Below, in pieces: positions 49,715 through 61,921 of a stretch of 64,000 nt of DNA. Source of the DNA: Laccaria trichodermophora (taxonomy: Eukaryota; Basidiomycota; Agaricomycetes; Agaricales; Hydnangiaceae). Every line of letters begins with the position of its first letter. Within the stretch, counting starts at the first letter, position 1. The stretch covers positions 744,001 through 808,000 of the forward strand of contig JACTVC010000003.1 in NCBI GenBank assembly GCA_018417955.1. The letters are read 5' to 3'. The position numbers and the translations under genes were made by a program. The notes under the pieces are model-generated. The model had not been told where the DNA came from and made no database searches. It saw only the letters and a list, made by a program, of their open reading frames with translations.

Positions 49715-49740
49715 CACAGCTATATATGTGATTAGGCGCC
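49715..49740 (-). promoter_or_regulatory. Conserved core promoter of 6-16-like copy 2
   Basis: The minus strand reads GGCGCCTAATCACATATATA then GCTGTGC, with the TATA-like core ~50 bp upstream of the ATG. It matches the copy 1 block in sequence and order. Confidence 0.55.
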
Positions 49741-49929
49741 CAGGCACGAGGCAGATTTTTGCACCAAGCGTGGACATCGATGAAATTCTATGCAAAGTTC
49801 GAGCATTGCTTTGGGAATATGGCGCCGTGCATGTGGATACGGACGTAAAGACGAGAAATTCATAGCGGAATTTGAGAAAAACTGTCATAACGGTAAACAT
49901 GAGTCACTCATTATTGCCAACGGAATAGA

Positions 49930-50200
49930 AACTGAGAGTACATAGTATCAACGGCGTCATCCTGGTTTCCAACATGTGTCAAAGACTCTTGAGGTATTCA
50001 AACCTACACGGATGGAGCAACGCACGCGCAGCAAACCATATCCAAAAGTGTGCAAGGAGGGTTCGACAGGTGAACCCAAGGTAAACCGGTAGGTACGTTG
50101 TTTTAGAACTTTGGTGATCCCAACGAATGTCTAACAAGGTAAGAGTTCTTTTTCGTTCCAGAAACGTTGGCATGCGGACACCACAAGGAGTCAGCTTCGC
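49930..50200 (-). pseudogene. Relic of a fourth class 3 lipase gene
   Basis: On the minus strand ACCTTGTTAGACATTCGTTGG resembles the copies B and C stretch that codes for the GHSLG elbow. Then CACTTTTGGATATGGTTTGC matches their FGYGLP exon, and GTTGGAAACCAGGATGACGC matches their VGNQ exon, in the same order and spacing. Glycine and serine codons of the elbow are changed and frames are shifted, so it cannot code for a working enzyme. Confidence 0.55.
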
Positions 50201-51140
50201 ATTCATCCAGTTGGGCTTAAATCATAGTAGAATTTGCGATGAGCCGTGTTGAACGTGCCACAGCCGTAATGCATCATTTTCCGGAGATGAAGCCAGGTCT
50301 TGCGCGTCAGGATAACAAAGACCCGACAGCTAAGCGCGTAGCTTGTTGCTCATTCTCCGGCTACCTGTTTTCACGGTGCAGGGTGCGCTGTTGACATATT
50401 TACCTAAAGTACCGCGCACCCAGGTAAAATGAAATAAAAATGTGCGGGCTTCGGCCCTTTCGCCGGTAGAGGCTTGAGTATCATAACTCGTGTCATTGAG
50501 CCAGGAGAGAGGCAGGCAAGCATGGACGTCAAAAGCACAAGTTGAGAGTGGCTTTCCCTGGGAGGATGAGAAATTTAAACAGCGTTGTCCGATCAAGTTT
50601 GCGTAGGAAGGCTTTCTTTAGAAAAAATTGAAATCGAAAGCTGAGCGCTGATCCTATAATTAAAATGACGACGGATGTTCTGCATCGTAGAGAGAAAATT
50701 TATCCGAGTTGCTCGGAGTCTCTAAAGAGCGAAAGTATGAGCGGGCCTCCTGAGAGTCTTTCAACAGAAATTTTACTAAACGCTCCTAAACTCCGTGATA
50801 AAGTAAGTAATGGCCTTCAGTTGACAGAAGGGATTGAGACTTACAAGTTGAACACCACTCGAACTAAGTTTGGCTTTGAGGGGGAGTGAAGGGTCTAGAC
50901 TGTCGGTCAGGGCCATTCACGCCTCTTTCCTGGTCCTCGGCGATAAGACGGAAGTCCCTTGAGATGAGGTAAGCACACCTGTCCAAAGGGGAACAAGGTC
51001 AGAGAAGCTTGATAGCATTGACAGCTTTTTCCAACTGTCTTTTGAGCCGGGAGTCTCTCCATGGCATCCCTTGACGCTCACTCTTCAGGCTGGTGTAGTA
51101 TCCCGTTCAGCGCAACTTTTCTTTCCCTCACCGCTCAGCG
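50201..51140. other. Intergenic, no supported gene
   Basis: About 940 bp. A 75-codon plus-strand frame at 50665-50889 begins MTTDVLHRREK but has no recognisable features or partner exons. Confidence 0.4.
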
Positions 51141-52728
51141 ATGAAACCCATTCCTGATGACGTTTGGCTTCATATCGCACAGTTCCTTCCGCCTCTTTTC
51201 CTACGCGATCTTCTGGACCTAAATAGCACCTTCTTCAATATTGCCATGGATTGCCGTTACCGACAAATGAGTTTTGCTTACCTGGATGGCAGGATGCTCA
51301 GAAGCTTGGAGCGATTGAAGTGCGTCATTGTAATGCTGGACTTGATCAGACTCGCTGATGACTGAGTAGAGATCCGGAGGTCGCTAAGCGCGTTCGAATC
51401 CTACATGTTTATCCTGGCTTCCTCAAAGAGGCCCTTGAAAGAGAAAAAGCAGAACCCATTCTTCGACGTTCCCTGCGCTATCGCCTCACGGATCTCGCCA
51501 ATCATCTGCGAGAGCAAAAAATCTTCCCAAAACACCACAAATTCCGGCTTATACGCACGTTCACGAAGACCGAGGATGTTATACGGGTCATGTTGGACGT
51601 CCTTGGAGGACTCCCCAACGTAACCGATTACTTTTTGACGTGGTGTGGCCTCCCTGCAGTTGGAATACCAACTGCGGTCCCATTCCTGACTGCCGTTCCT
51701 CAATCGAACTTGCGCAAGCTTTCCTTGGAGTTATCCCTTGAGAACGTGCAGAGCCTGTTGCCAGCAACATTCCACGCCCCCAGCCTCGAGGAGTTGCACC
51801 TATGTATCCATTCCGAAAGCATCCACTCCCTCATTGAACGATCGCAAATCATGCGGGAACACCTGGGGCCCGCCATCAACCAGATCAACTCAACAGTGAA
51901 GACGCTCGTCATTCAATCATGGGAGCCTTCGGATCTCTCCCCGCTGTTCCACGCCATCGACCACATGCCAGCACTTGAGGACCTCAGCCTATGCATCCCT
52001 GTCGAAAATTGGCATCTCGGAGATCCCGATGGGGTTCATGACTTTCTCAACCGACATCGGACGAGCCTGAAATCATTGCGTTTGCGGGCGACGCAATTTG
52101 GCGGCATCGGCCTCACCCCAGACTTGACCTCACTCCATGATTGGATCAACGATGTCGTCCGAAGCGTCAAATTGACAAAATTGCGCGCGTTGGATGTTAG
52201 CTCTAACCTTTTCCCGGTTGACACCTCGGTGATCTGTGTCCATCGTTTCTCCCGAACAATCACCTCGTTGTCGCTAACGGGTGGCTATCGGAGTTATGAC
52301 GACGTCGAGCGAGCCGTCAATCTAGTGGCTGATCAGGACAGGGAGGAGGGTCTAGGAAAGCTCCGGATAGGCCTCGTGTCCTTGTCACCACAGCTCATGG
52401 ACCTGATCGCGACCAAACTCCCCCACCTATTCAGATTGGAATTGCTTGTACGAGACATCGTGCCGTTTGCCACCCATCAGCCTACATATTACGCAGCTAA
52501 ACAGCGGGCGAGCCAGATAGTAAGTTCCGTCATGTATAAGCTCGGGATACTGACAGCTTTCATTTGCAGGATCATTTCTTGGTTGAGATGGAAACCCGGA
52601 GATACCCATTGTGGAGCCTGCGTCATTTGTCAATCTTGGTTGAGGCCCTTCCCTTTAGAACGCAGTATGAGTCTCTTCTTGAGCAAACGTTTCTTCGATG
52701 CATACCATCTGCCGTAACCTTCATATAG
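51141..52728 (+). CDS. F-box-like protein
   Basis: Three exons, 51141-51319, 51370-52519 and 52570-52728, join in phase for 495 aa. The N-terminus PIPDDVWLHIAQFLPPLFLR and LLDLNSTFFNIAMD is an F-box-like fold common in mushroom families. The rest is LRR-like: NLRKLSLELSLENV, APSLEELHLCI, ALEDLSLCIPVENW, SLKSLRLRATQFGG, KLRALDVSSNLFP and SLRHLSILVEALPF. It should act as a substrate receptor of an SCF ubiquitin ligase; the substrate is unknown. Unlike the F-box gene at 28.7 kb it is intact. The 6-aa CRRW signature of that gene is absent, so they are distant relatives. Confidence 0.75.
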
Positions 52729-53269
52729 CATTGACATCGCAACGCCGCAAAAACCATTTCGATTTGCTGAGGTCCAGCCCCACTATTTCGACGGAACCTG
52801 CCTATAGTTGGTTCCAAGCTGCTAGGCACCGAAGTCACTTCTGGATAAATGGGACACCCCGCGCTACTGGTGGTGGAAACGACGTGAAGGGCGGTGGACA
52901 AGCTTTGAGAAGACCTTTCTTGGAATATTTAATCCTACAAACATGTTTCGAGCATGTGGGATGCTATCGTTTTGCTGTGGCACTCTAGAACGGAATATGA
53001 AGATAGAAACATAACAGCTGGAATTCAGTGCCTAAGTCCCGCGTTGAGGAATGTCTTGCCAAGGTATTTGGTATTCAGCGCGAACATGGTAGCCTTTACT
53101 TGTGGTGCTTCAGTAAGTTTTTTAATCGAAAGCGTTAACACAGGCGATGGTTCGCCTTGAGGCTGCGTCGCTAACAGTCTTTGGATGAATGCTGCGTGAA
53201 CATTTGGTTGAGGTCTCCTAGCGTTGTCGCTTCGTCAGTGAAAAACATTATCAAAAAAAGAGGAAGATC
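52729..53269. other. Intergenic, no gene seen
   Basis: About 540 bp between convergent genes. No supported frame. Confidence 0.45.
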
Positions 53270-54262
53270 TCACTGCGAAGCGGAAGCGCTGGCCTCTTGA
53301 AAACGAATCTTCATCCCGGAAGGGGAAAACGAATATTGGGCGGAAGGGAGTCGCGTGGAATTTCCCGGCAAGGCCGCAAGATTGACATGAGGAACACAAG
53401 ATGGAACTAGTGAAGGACGTGGATGCGCCTCTGCGTCCCAGCGAATGGGAGGCTCCAAGTCCATAACATCTGAGTCTGCTTGAGGATTGAGTCGGTGCTT
53501 CTTTGAGGGAGGTGACATTGTCTCATGATCAGCAGAGCGCTCTGAGGCCCTGGGTCGTTTGCGAGAATCAGACGGGTTATTATCGCGTGCAATTTCAGCT
53601 GCATGGTTTTCCCCAGTGGCAGTGGTCTGTGCACGCGCAGCACAGACATCGATGCACTGTAAAAGTTCCACTTGCGAGGCGTCGAAAAAATCTGATGCCA
53701 TTTGGTCAATATATGCGCTCGACTCGAGAAAGTATCGAAACGCGCACCATCCAAGGTATATGCAGCTATTGGAACGAGAAAATCGTCTTCTACACATTTC
53801 ACAACCCAGCTTGCGTGCCGAACCTAGTCAATTAAGGTGAGAGTCCTTTGTCCCTTCCACCACGAAGTGTCACCAACAATCAATGACCTCGATAACAGCC
53901 TGGGTAGCTCATTAATGAACACGTAGACCAACTTGGATACAAGATAGCTTACTCGTTCAACCAGCCATCATCCATCCCAGCACAGAAGAAGAAATTTGCC
54001 TTGTAAAAATCGGCTTTTGTATGCGTCAAAGTCCCGCCGTTTCTGACTTCAAACACGGAAAAGTGTTTAATGAACGAGTTGCGTGCTGAAGAATCGTGTG
54101 TGCTCACCCCACAGCTTTCGAACGAATGCCGGTACACTTGGGCTGAAGCACGCTGGTTGTATCACCAGAATCATCATGTTCAGTACTCCTGACCAAGACA
54201 ACGGCTTGGAAGTGTGCACAGACCCATCTTGGCAGAGAATAGCATGGCGAAGACTGAAGAGT
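53270..54262 (-). CDS. Uncharacterised protein with a basic nuclear-type C-terminus
   Basis: Protein-like exons on the minus strand are at ~54100-53950 (NSFIKHFSVFEVRNGGTLTH, KANFFFCAGMDDGWLNE), ~53915-53830 (FINELPRLLSRSLIVGDTSW, GQRTLTLID) and 53790-53270. The last includes YIDQMASDFFDASQVELLQC, a bipartite basic patch (SRKRPRASERS, PPSKKHRLNP) that could be a nuclear signal, and a Pro/Ser tail. Exon joins, the start and even the frame around 53760-53830 are uncertain. No family is recognised. Confidence 0.45.
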
Positions 54263-54480
54263 CTGTTAATGTTGGCGATTTTCAAAGAGAAGAGACCCAA
54301 TCACACGAGAAAAAGATAACAGGAAGACAACCGGTGCGAATGTCACAAACAACAATGGAGCGCATAAAAGCGGGAAGACCAAGGGGAAACCTATATTTAG
54401 ACCTATTACAGCAACACAGGGAGTTCTCGTAATTCAAATTCGATGATACGACAATCCTTATTGTACTCTATTAAATATAC

Positions 54481-57174
54481 TTACTCTTGCACCTCCACAT
54501 AATTCGCTACACGTCCATCAGTCTCCATCCAACCAGAGAAATAATTTAGACATACCTGGGAACAACCCAACCTCCCCATTCTGATTCTGGCCCTGCCACC
54601 AATCTTCAGAGGCAGGCTCAATCTCAGTTATCCTATCTCCCTCACGGAAGGTGATCTCGTTATCTTCTGCAGCGTCGTAGCTAATAATATGTATGTGAGA
54701 GGTACAATCAAAGGAAAAAATAGATGGTGCATTTACTCGTATAATGCGATGGCCGTTATACCATCAGCAGCTGGAGGAGGCGGTGGGGTAGGCGCGCGAG
54801 GGGGAGGCGGCGGCAACACTGGCGCGATCGGGGCCATAGGGGGCGGGGGAGGAGGTGGAGGAGGAGGCGGAGGCGGAGGGAAATCTACCTCTGGCTCAGG
54901 TTCCTCCTGGGCTTCGTCGGGTTGATGAACTAGTTCAACATAATTAGCTGTGTAGAGAATCAGTCTTTGTAACAAAAAAGGTAAAATAGAGAAGCGACAA
55001 ACAGGGGAAAAGGCCAGTCTTTCCATCAGGTCCAACACCGGACCACCAACCCTCGTCGATTTCCTCTATGTGTTCAATGAAGTCGCCTTCGGCCAAATTT
55101 AGCTCATTATCTTCCGTTGCTTCGTACTCATAAATAACCACGGCGACGATTCCTTTCCCAGCAAATGATGGTGTTTTCACAGCTGGTGTAGGTTCAGAGA
55201 TCGATGCAGCAGCCATCTGCATGATAAAGTCAGTCGATAGATATTTATTACAAAAATCAATAAACTAACCTGGGCAACGGGCGGTTGGAATGGTGGTAAT
55301 GTCGGAGGAGGTGGTGGTGGCGGAGGCGGGGGTGGTGGGGGTGGTGACTCTTCCTCCGGTTCAGGTTCGTAAGCCGCTGTTGGAGGAGGTTCAAACCGTG
55401 GTGGAGGCGGAGGTGTTCCAAATGCGGGTGGAGGAGGAGGAGGAGGGGGGGGAGGAGGCGGCGGCTAGTAAATTATTTGTTAAAAAATACGTCCAAGGCG
55501 AGTGATGACAAACATACCGGAGGTTCGTAAGCCTCTTCAACCTCAGCTGGCTCCTCAGGCTCTGGTTGTTCATATGAAGGCTGTTCGGGCTCAGGCTCCT
55601 CTTCCGCTCCCCAAGCCGCTTCTTGAACTGCATCTCTTGCGGCTTTGACATCCGCAGTCGACACGGCCGCAGCACCAACAGTAGCTGTAGCACCAGCAGC
55701 AGCAACTACACCACCAGCTGAGGGAAGCCCCCCAAAATTTTTTGGGGCGCCACGCGAGACAGTAGCCCTCCCAAAAGCTGGCGCACTAGACGGGAACACA
55801 GGTTTCGAAACAGGACTCGCAGCTGGTGCGACGTACGCCGCACTCCGACTTCTGGCTTCTTCCTCCTCTTGCTGTTTCTTCGCTAAAGCCTGTCTTTCAC
55901 TCCAAGTCAACTTTTTAGCGCCTCCAGCTGACGGCGAGCTCGGAGATGGCGAGGACGCTGATTGTTGCTCGAAGGCCGAAAACGGGTTCTTGAGTTTCTT
56001 GGGAGTGGGAAGAGATACAGGGGTATAAGCACTTTTCGTGGGCTCGATCTTATCTTCCTCTTCTGGTTTTGAGGGCGTAGTAGGTGATACTACAGCATGG
56101 GTGGTGATACGGGGTGGAGGAGAAGGTTGCGAAGCAGTAAATGCAGGTGAAACGCGAGCTGGAGGAGTTGAGATCGAGGCTGATGAAGCTGGTTGCTATT
56201 CACATAGTTAAGCTTCGTCTCTCAAAATAAGGAACGTGGGGAGCAGCTTACCATTGCACTAAAGGCGGGGCGAGATGTGGTTGGAAGAACAGGTGGCCGG
56301 CTCGCTGTAGGAAGTTTGGGAGGCGCAGCTGCTTTGGGAACCTCCTCTGGCCACGCATCTGCAGGAGCAGATCCAGTGACGACCGTTCTGCCGTACAGGG
56401 AACCTGCAGAAGCCGCAGGTTTTGAAGATCCAAAAGTCGGCTTGGCGGGTAAAGCTGAAAAGGCAGGTCTGGCCGCGGGTGGAGGGGCTTTTTTCAATGC
56501 AGAGATGTCAACCTTTCCTACGGGTGTATAACTTGATCCCACAGGAGCGATCGGCTCAAATTTCCTTGGCTGCTCTTTGTGTGAAGAGTACTTTGCTCCA
56601 GAGGCTGCTTCTACTCGAGACATGATTAACGCAGGAGTGACGTCGCTCTAGTTGACACACGTTAGATCACAGCATATAAAAACCGACAGTCCCTCACCTC
56701 ATTTCGAGCACTAATCACGACGTGTGCCCCGCGTAAAAACTTGGCCACAGAATTGGAGTGGGTGTGGAAAAGTCCTTTCTTCGCTTCGGGAACTCCGTCA
56801 CCGCACCAGTTGATTTGAACGAACTTTGGCAGGTTACTCTGAGGGCGAAGGGTTGAAGTATCTGTTATTGGAAGCATTCTTAATGACTTACATTTCGATC
56901 CACTACCCTTGCAAAAGCATATTGCATTCTAGATGATAAAACAGGATACAGGAATGAGGGATCGTCATATCGGATAATTTATCGAGCAATCATACCGTCC
57001 GTCAGAGAACTCCTCCTCAAGTTCCCCCAAGCCGCCGTGACCCGAGGCTTGAACTTTCAAGTCATTGGTACCACCCTCATACGTGAAGATGACCCAGTCA
57101 ATTCCCTTCGCATTGATCACATTTTGATATGCATCAGAGATTTCTCTGCTTGAGAGGTTCACTTGAAGGGACAT
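54481..57174 (-). CDS. ABP1: Actin-binding protein ABP1 (ADF-H plus two SH3)
   Basis: The ATG at 57174 opens the ADF-H domain (SLQVNLSSREISDAYQNVIN, DWVIFTYEGGTNDLKV, LPKFVQINWCGDGVPEAKKG, LFHTHSNSVAKFLRGAHVVI). A long Pro/Ala/Ser-rich middle includes ERQALAKKQQEEEEARSRSA and two long polyproline runs. Two SH3 domains end the protein: AVVIYEYEATEDNELNLAEG...GWWSG...GLFPANYVEL and ITAIALYEYDAAEDNEITFR...DWWQGQ...GLFPANYVEVQE. Such Abp1/drebrin proteins sit in actin patches, activate Arp2/3 and recruit Ark/Prk kinases and scission factors in endocytosis. Two SH3 domains rather than one is common in basidiomycetes. The TAA stop is at 54481-54483. Identification is firm. Confidence 0.93.
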
Positions 57175-57880
57175 CGCGATCCCTGCCCGTATATAATCAG
57201 CCTTGAATGCCACACCAACGTTTAAGTAATCTCTTACCTTTGACTTGTGAACGTTCGCTTCAATGGATGTAAGACAGTGGTGGTGGTGGAAAGAAACGGA
57301 AATGTGTGCGCGCTGGTCGCAGCAGTCGCAGCTCCACGGACGGATCACGTGATGAGCGTACACTGTTCAACTTCCAAAGACGAAGTTCCTCAGTTCGTTG
57401 CATGTAAATCTCTACCATCTACAGTGCTCGCAAGTTGTTGGTGTATCAGTTATGGACAGAGAATTGCGATGTTTTTACAAGGTAAAGTTGTTCTCTCAAT
57501 TGATACAGTTTTCTTACGATTGATGTATGGAGCAGGACTCTTTGGTGCTGTGCGATGAGTATCACAGGCGTCGCGCGTTTCACTGGCAGATGCCCGCTGA
57601 TGCCGCCACTTTCTGAAATTCTCATGTAGCCAAGGATGGCCTATACGCGTTGGAAAGAACATGATCTCAAGTCTGTGTTGGATAAACGACTTCGATCTAA
57701 GAAGCCAGCATCTAACAGTTGGCATCAATCTCGTATTGTGGTTACAACCGAACAGGTTTCGTCCACCCGGTTTCCGATGTAAGCCCGCATGGGTGATGTA
57801 CTAGAAGATACATCCTGAAAATGGGCCCTTTCCCTTTGGCTTCCATCACCCCAACCTCGCGTCTTTGACTTTGTCCAACT
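57175..57880. promoter_or_regulatory. Divergent promoter region
   Basis: About 700 bp between ABP1 (minus) and the first of the membrane protein genes (plus). Both promoters must lie here; no single element stands out. Confidence 0.45.
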
Positions 57881-59348
57881 ATGTCCACCAGACCTGCTCG
57901 GTGGGTCGTGGTTGACGACACAGATGCCAGCATTCAGTATAGCGGGCCATGGGTGCAACCTGACGCCAGTATCTATGACGTTCAAGGCAATTTTGGGCCG
58001 ACGTACAAGCAGTCCTTGCATGGAACAACCGGAGTTGCGAGCCTTTCTTACACTTTCAATGGTAGGTCTTGTATTTGGCGTGAACTGTACCACCTTATGG
58101 AATGTCTTTAGGAACCCGAGCAGCGATATATGGGACGACTTACATTAACAATTCGACGGGGGTTGTAGATCCAGTCTGGCAGTGCTATATGGATGGAATA
58201 AGCAGCGGTACACAAGTGCCGTTTCCTTACTACGAGAACAATTGGGTGTTCTGTCAGTGGGATAGCTTACCCGACGGTCCGCACGTCATGTCCGTCAATG
58301 CCACCAGCAAAGGGCAAACGTTTTGGTTCGATGAACTGCGGTATTCACCGACCGCTGGAGCCTCGATAAACGGAGGAGCCATCTATTTTGATCACCTTGA
58401 CCCCGATATCAATTTTGATAGCCAATGGACAGCATTAGGAGGAACAGCCAACATGACATCAACAACGGGGGCTACGATGACTCTCAACTTCTTTGGTATG
58501 TTCCCTCGTTTCTCTTGTCATGACCAGGAAAGCTGAGCGTTGTATCAGGTACCAATTTGACATGGTTTGCTATGATACCAGTTGAGCTTCCCCACGGACC
58601 CACGACGGCAACCTATGCCGTTGACAACAACTCAGCTGTAACCTTCACGCTCCCAGGCCTCCCAAACGCAAACAATGGGACTGCCACTCAGTACAACCAA
58701 AAGGTCTTCCAGACTACACCCTTACCCTTGGGCAACCACACTTTAAAAGTTGTTCACCAAGGCAACTCGTCTTTAACTCCATTAGTCCTCAACTATCTCG
58801 TCATCCAGAATCAAACCAATTCAGCTCCGGAGATTGTTTCATCTGGGCATACGTCAAAGGGTCCTCCTGTTGGAGCTATTGTTGGTGGTGCCATTGGAGC
58901 AGCACTCGCCCTCTCAATTGTGATATATCTTGTCATCAGACACAGGCGCAAACGAAGGGCCAATGCAAATATGGTGGTAAATGACAATGATATTGTCGAC
59001 CCATTCTTTGCTGCCCCACCATCCCAGCTGGACACTAGGATGTACGGCACGAGCATGACAGAGGTGCTGCCCGCTGCTCAATACAAACGAACGCCATTGG
59101 GAAGCTTCAGCAATGGCACTGGCATCACCACTAGCACCTCTAGCAGCGGGTTTGGGAGCTACCCGTCGAGTGGAAGCCGGAAGGGAGTGGCTAGTCCAGC
59201 AATTGTGGCGTCAGGATCTGACGGCGAGCCTAATCCGCCGTCAACGACGACGCGGAGACTCGTGCATCATCAGGACAGTGGTATCCGGCTTCCCGATACG
59301 GAGGTCGAAGAGGTCGTGGATGTCCCTCCCAACTATACTCCTGCTTGA
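57881..59348 (+). CDS. Single-pass membrane protein with two lectin-like repeats, copy 1
   Basis: Exons 57881-58061, 58112-58495 and 58549-59348 join in phase for 454 aa. The ectodomain has two repeats: VVVDDTDASIQYSGPWVQPD...LHGTTGVASLSYTFNG, and YFDHLDPDINFDSQWTALGG...MTSTTGATMTLNFFGT. Each begins with a D-x-D...I.Y/F...W motif and ends in a beta-rich segment, as in galactose-binding-like folds of mushroom surface proteins. One helix follows (GAIVGGAIGAALALSIVIYL) with stop-transfer RHRRKRR. The tail ends HHQDSGIRLPD...VPPNYTPA, with a PPxY motif. There is no classical signal peptide, although the topology predicts an outside N-terminus. Ligand unknown. Confidence 0.85.
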
Positions 59349-59989
59349 AGCATTCGACTCTTTCCCCCAGACCGCTTATATCTCCACACGAGAAAGACCC
59401 TTGCGGGCCCTTGGCTATTCTTGCCCCTTCGATCAGCGTCTCGCAGAGTACTTAGCTTCATGAGCATCACGAAGTTGCCGTGAGGTACGGGGCATTTGTT
59501 TACCACTCGGCATCCTCATCTGATGATTACGTTGGGGTTCTTGAGATCGACTGTTCGGTATAGCTGCTCCTGCGCTAAGTACGCGATAGCTAGCCAAAGT
59601 TGTCCTAACTATGCGTTGACTTCGAATTCATCAGTGTGATTTGATATTTATCAACGCGCCGTCATTCTCGTGCACATCTGAGGTTCGTCTCTTTAACACC
59701 GCACGTACGTGCCAGCTAATGGTGATCCCCTTCCAGCTCTTGTGCAGTCCCGGTGCCACCTCTATAGGACTCTCAAAAATACATCCGTTGCCTCCGCATA
59801 AATACCCCTAACCTGAAATTTGAAATACAGGAAATATTATACTTCCACCTCCTTCCCAACTTGATGTCAAGTTTCCATCGAAGCCATAATTGAAAATGTG
59901 GTGATGTATACACAACGCCACCCTCGTGCGTTTACCCTCTTTGCCACTGTCATTCTTTCTTTCCTAGGTGACGACGGCGACGAGTCGCC
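59349..59989. other. Intergenic between tandem duplicates
   Basis: About 640 bp containing the promoter of copy 2. No frame supported. Confidence 0.45.
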
Positions 59990-61438
59990 ATGTCCTCGTC
60001 TATCACTCGCAAAGTGATCATCGACGATACTAGCAGCCTCATCCGTCACGTTGGACCTTGGATCACCGCGAATGGCCAGAACTATGACACGCAGGGGAAC
60101 TTTGGGGCAACGTTCAACAACTCTTTACATGGGACGACTGGCGTCGCCAACTTTTCTTTCTCTTTTAGTGGTGAGTACTTTCAAAAAGGCAGTTGAGAAC
60201 TCACTCAAGCGCCGTTCAAGGCTCTCAGGCTTCTGTATATGGGACAATCTCCATTAATAACTCGACTGGCGTTCCGGATCCGTCCTGGGGATGCTTTATG
60301 GACAGTGTTGCCAGTGGCACGAATCCGCCGTTTGGATACATTGAAAATAATTGGCCTCTCTGCCAGTGGGATAATCTCGCCGACGGACCACATGTCCTGG
60401 AAGTCCACGTCACCAGCAAAGGACAGACCTTTTGGTTCGATCAAATCAATTATACTCCTTCCCCCAACCTCATTGTCAACGAGACGGCTCTTCTGGTTGA
60501 TCATAAGGATGCCGATATTCATCTCGACTCGTCATGGGCGGATTTAGGGGGTATTGCCAACTATACAAGTCAAAAGGGCGCACAGATGCAATTTAGTTTT
60601 GTCGGTGCGTATTGAGCATTCTCGAAACGTCCTTTCTTTGAGGCTAACTATCATGACAGGTACGGGTTTGAGCTGGTACGGTTTTAAACCCACGGAGTTA
60701 CCCCATGGCCCCACGACGGCGTCATACGTCGTTGATAATCAGTCTGCTGTGACGTTCACGCTACCTGGTCTGCCAAAGTCTGATATCCCCACCCAGTACA
60801 ATCAGAAGTTTTTTGAGACTCCTACCCTCCCTTTCGGCTTGCACAATATTACCGTCACCCATGGCGGTGATCCGTCTTTGACGCCGCTTGTCCTAGGAAC
60901 TCTGGTCGTCATGAATGGAACCACCTCGAAGACCCTGCCTGCTCAGATTTCGAGCCCTTCCAAAGAAAACCATGTGAAGCATGCAAGAAACTTGGGGATC
61001 ATCATAGGCCCCGTTTTTGCTGCTGTTGTGATCTTCATTATCGTTTCAACTGCAGTTATCATTTATTTCAGGCGGCGAAAAGCAGGCAAGAACGATGACA
61101 CCGAGCTATCACTGCCATCCGCTTCAACAGGCAACTTCGCCTCGCCAGACAATACACGGGACTCCCACAATGCGTTCTTGTCAGAATCAACTCCCTTCAT
61201 GTCTACCGCAGGCCTTCAAGTTGAATCGCCTTCCCATACATCATCCGCAAACTTACATCACTCCAACACGATTACTCGCACCATGCGAAAGCAGGAGGAG
61301 GCTCTGGCAGCTTTTAACTTGTCCCCAGGTAGCGAAAGCGCGTCATCAAGGTTTGTTCTTCACCAGGACAGTGGGGTTCGTATGACGGATTCTAAAGAGG
61401 AGGTTGTTGAATTACCCCCATCATACACGCCTAGTTGA
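59990..61438 (+). CDS. Single-pass membrane protein with two lectin-like repeats, copy 2
   Basis: Exons 59990-60170, 60221-60604 and 60660-61438 give 447 aa. Exons 1 and 2 have exactly the same lengths as in copy 1 (181 and 384 nt), which shows a tandem gene duplication. The ectodomain has VIIDDTSSLIRHVGPWITAN, DNLADGPHVLEVHVTSKGQT and LVDHKDADIHLDSSWADLGG, and shares ELPHGPTTASYVVDN and SAVTFTLPGLP with copy 1. The helix is IIIGPVFAAVVIFIIVSTAV with FRRRKAGK after it. The tail ends in LHQDSGVRMTD...LPPSYTPS, keeping the QDSG block and PPxY motif of copy 1, while the rest of the tail has diverged. No signal peptide is seen. Confidence 0.85.
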
Positions 61439-61921
61439 GGGTTCCGCACCACATATCTTTCCAACTCACAGCGGATTTCAAAGTTCCCATTGCAGTTCAC
61501 ATATACCTTATATCACCTCGCTTTAGCTAGGTCTGCCAGCTTTTGATTCCAGCCCTATTTCGGCAGTAAACCAGAATATTTGTTTTTCAAGTACATACAT
61601 AGTAACAGATATGTTCTGTCCGCCAGCGATATCCAAGCTCTTCTGCATGGCATTGCAGACCTAGACACAACCCAAACACATCCCTGTACTCCTTTCGCCC
61701 ATTGGTCCTGGTATAGTATTCAAGAAACTCCGATAATCTTCAACACAATCAAGCAAGTGAGCTGACAGGTGGCGTCAAACTTGAGTAGACTCAAAAGAAG
61801 AGTCAGAAGACATAGATGAGCCATCAACAATAGAACCATAAACACGAATCAAGGCAGTCACTGAATGATTATGACATGACACAAGGCCGATCAAACGACA
61901 GCTTTGCCTTCACTGTCAGTA
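61439..61921. other. Intergenic between convergent genes
   Basis: About 480 bp holding both 3' ends. Nothing else seen. Confidence 0.5.

Noticed and set aside
51385..51400. B-box-like GTTCGAATCC suggesting a tRNA gene
   Set aside because: Lies inside a phase-closed exon of the F-box-like gene and has no A box at tRNA spacing.
54790..54900. Glycine-rich plus-strand frame (GGGG runs)
   Set aside because: Reverse strand of the polyproline linker between the SH3 domains of ABP1.
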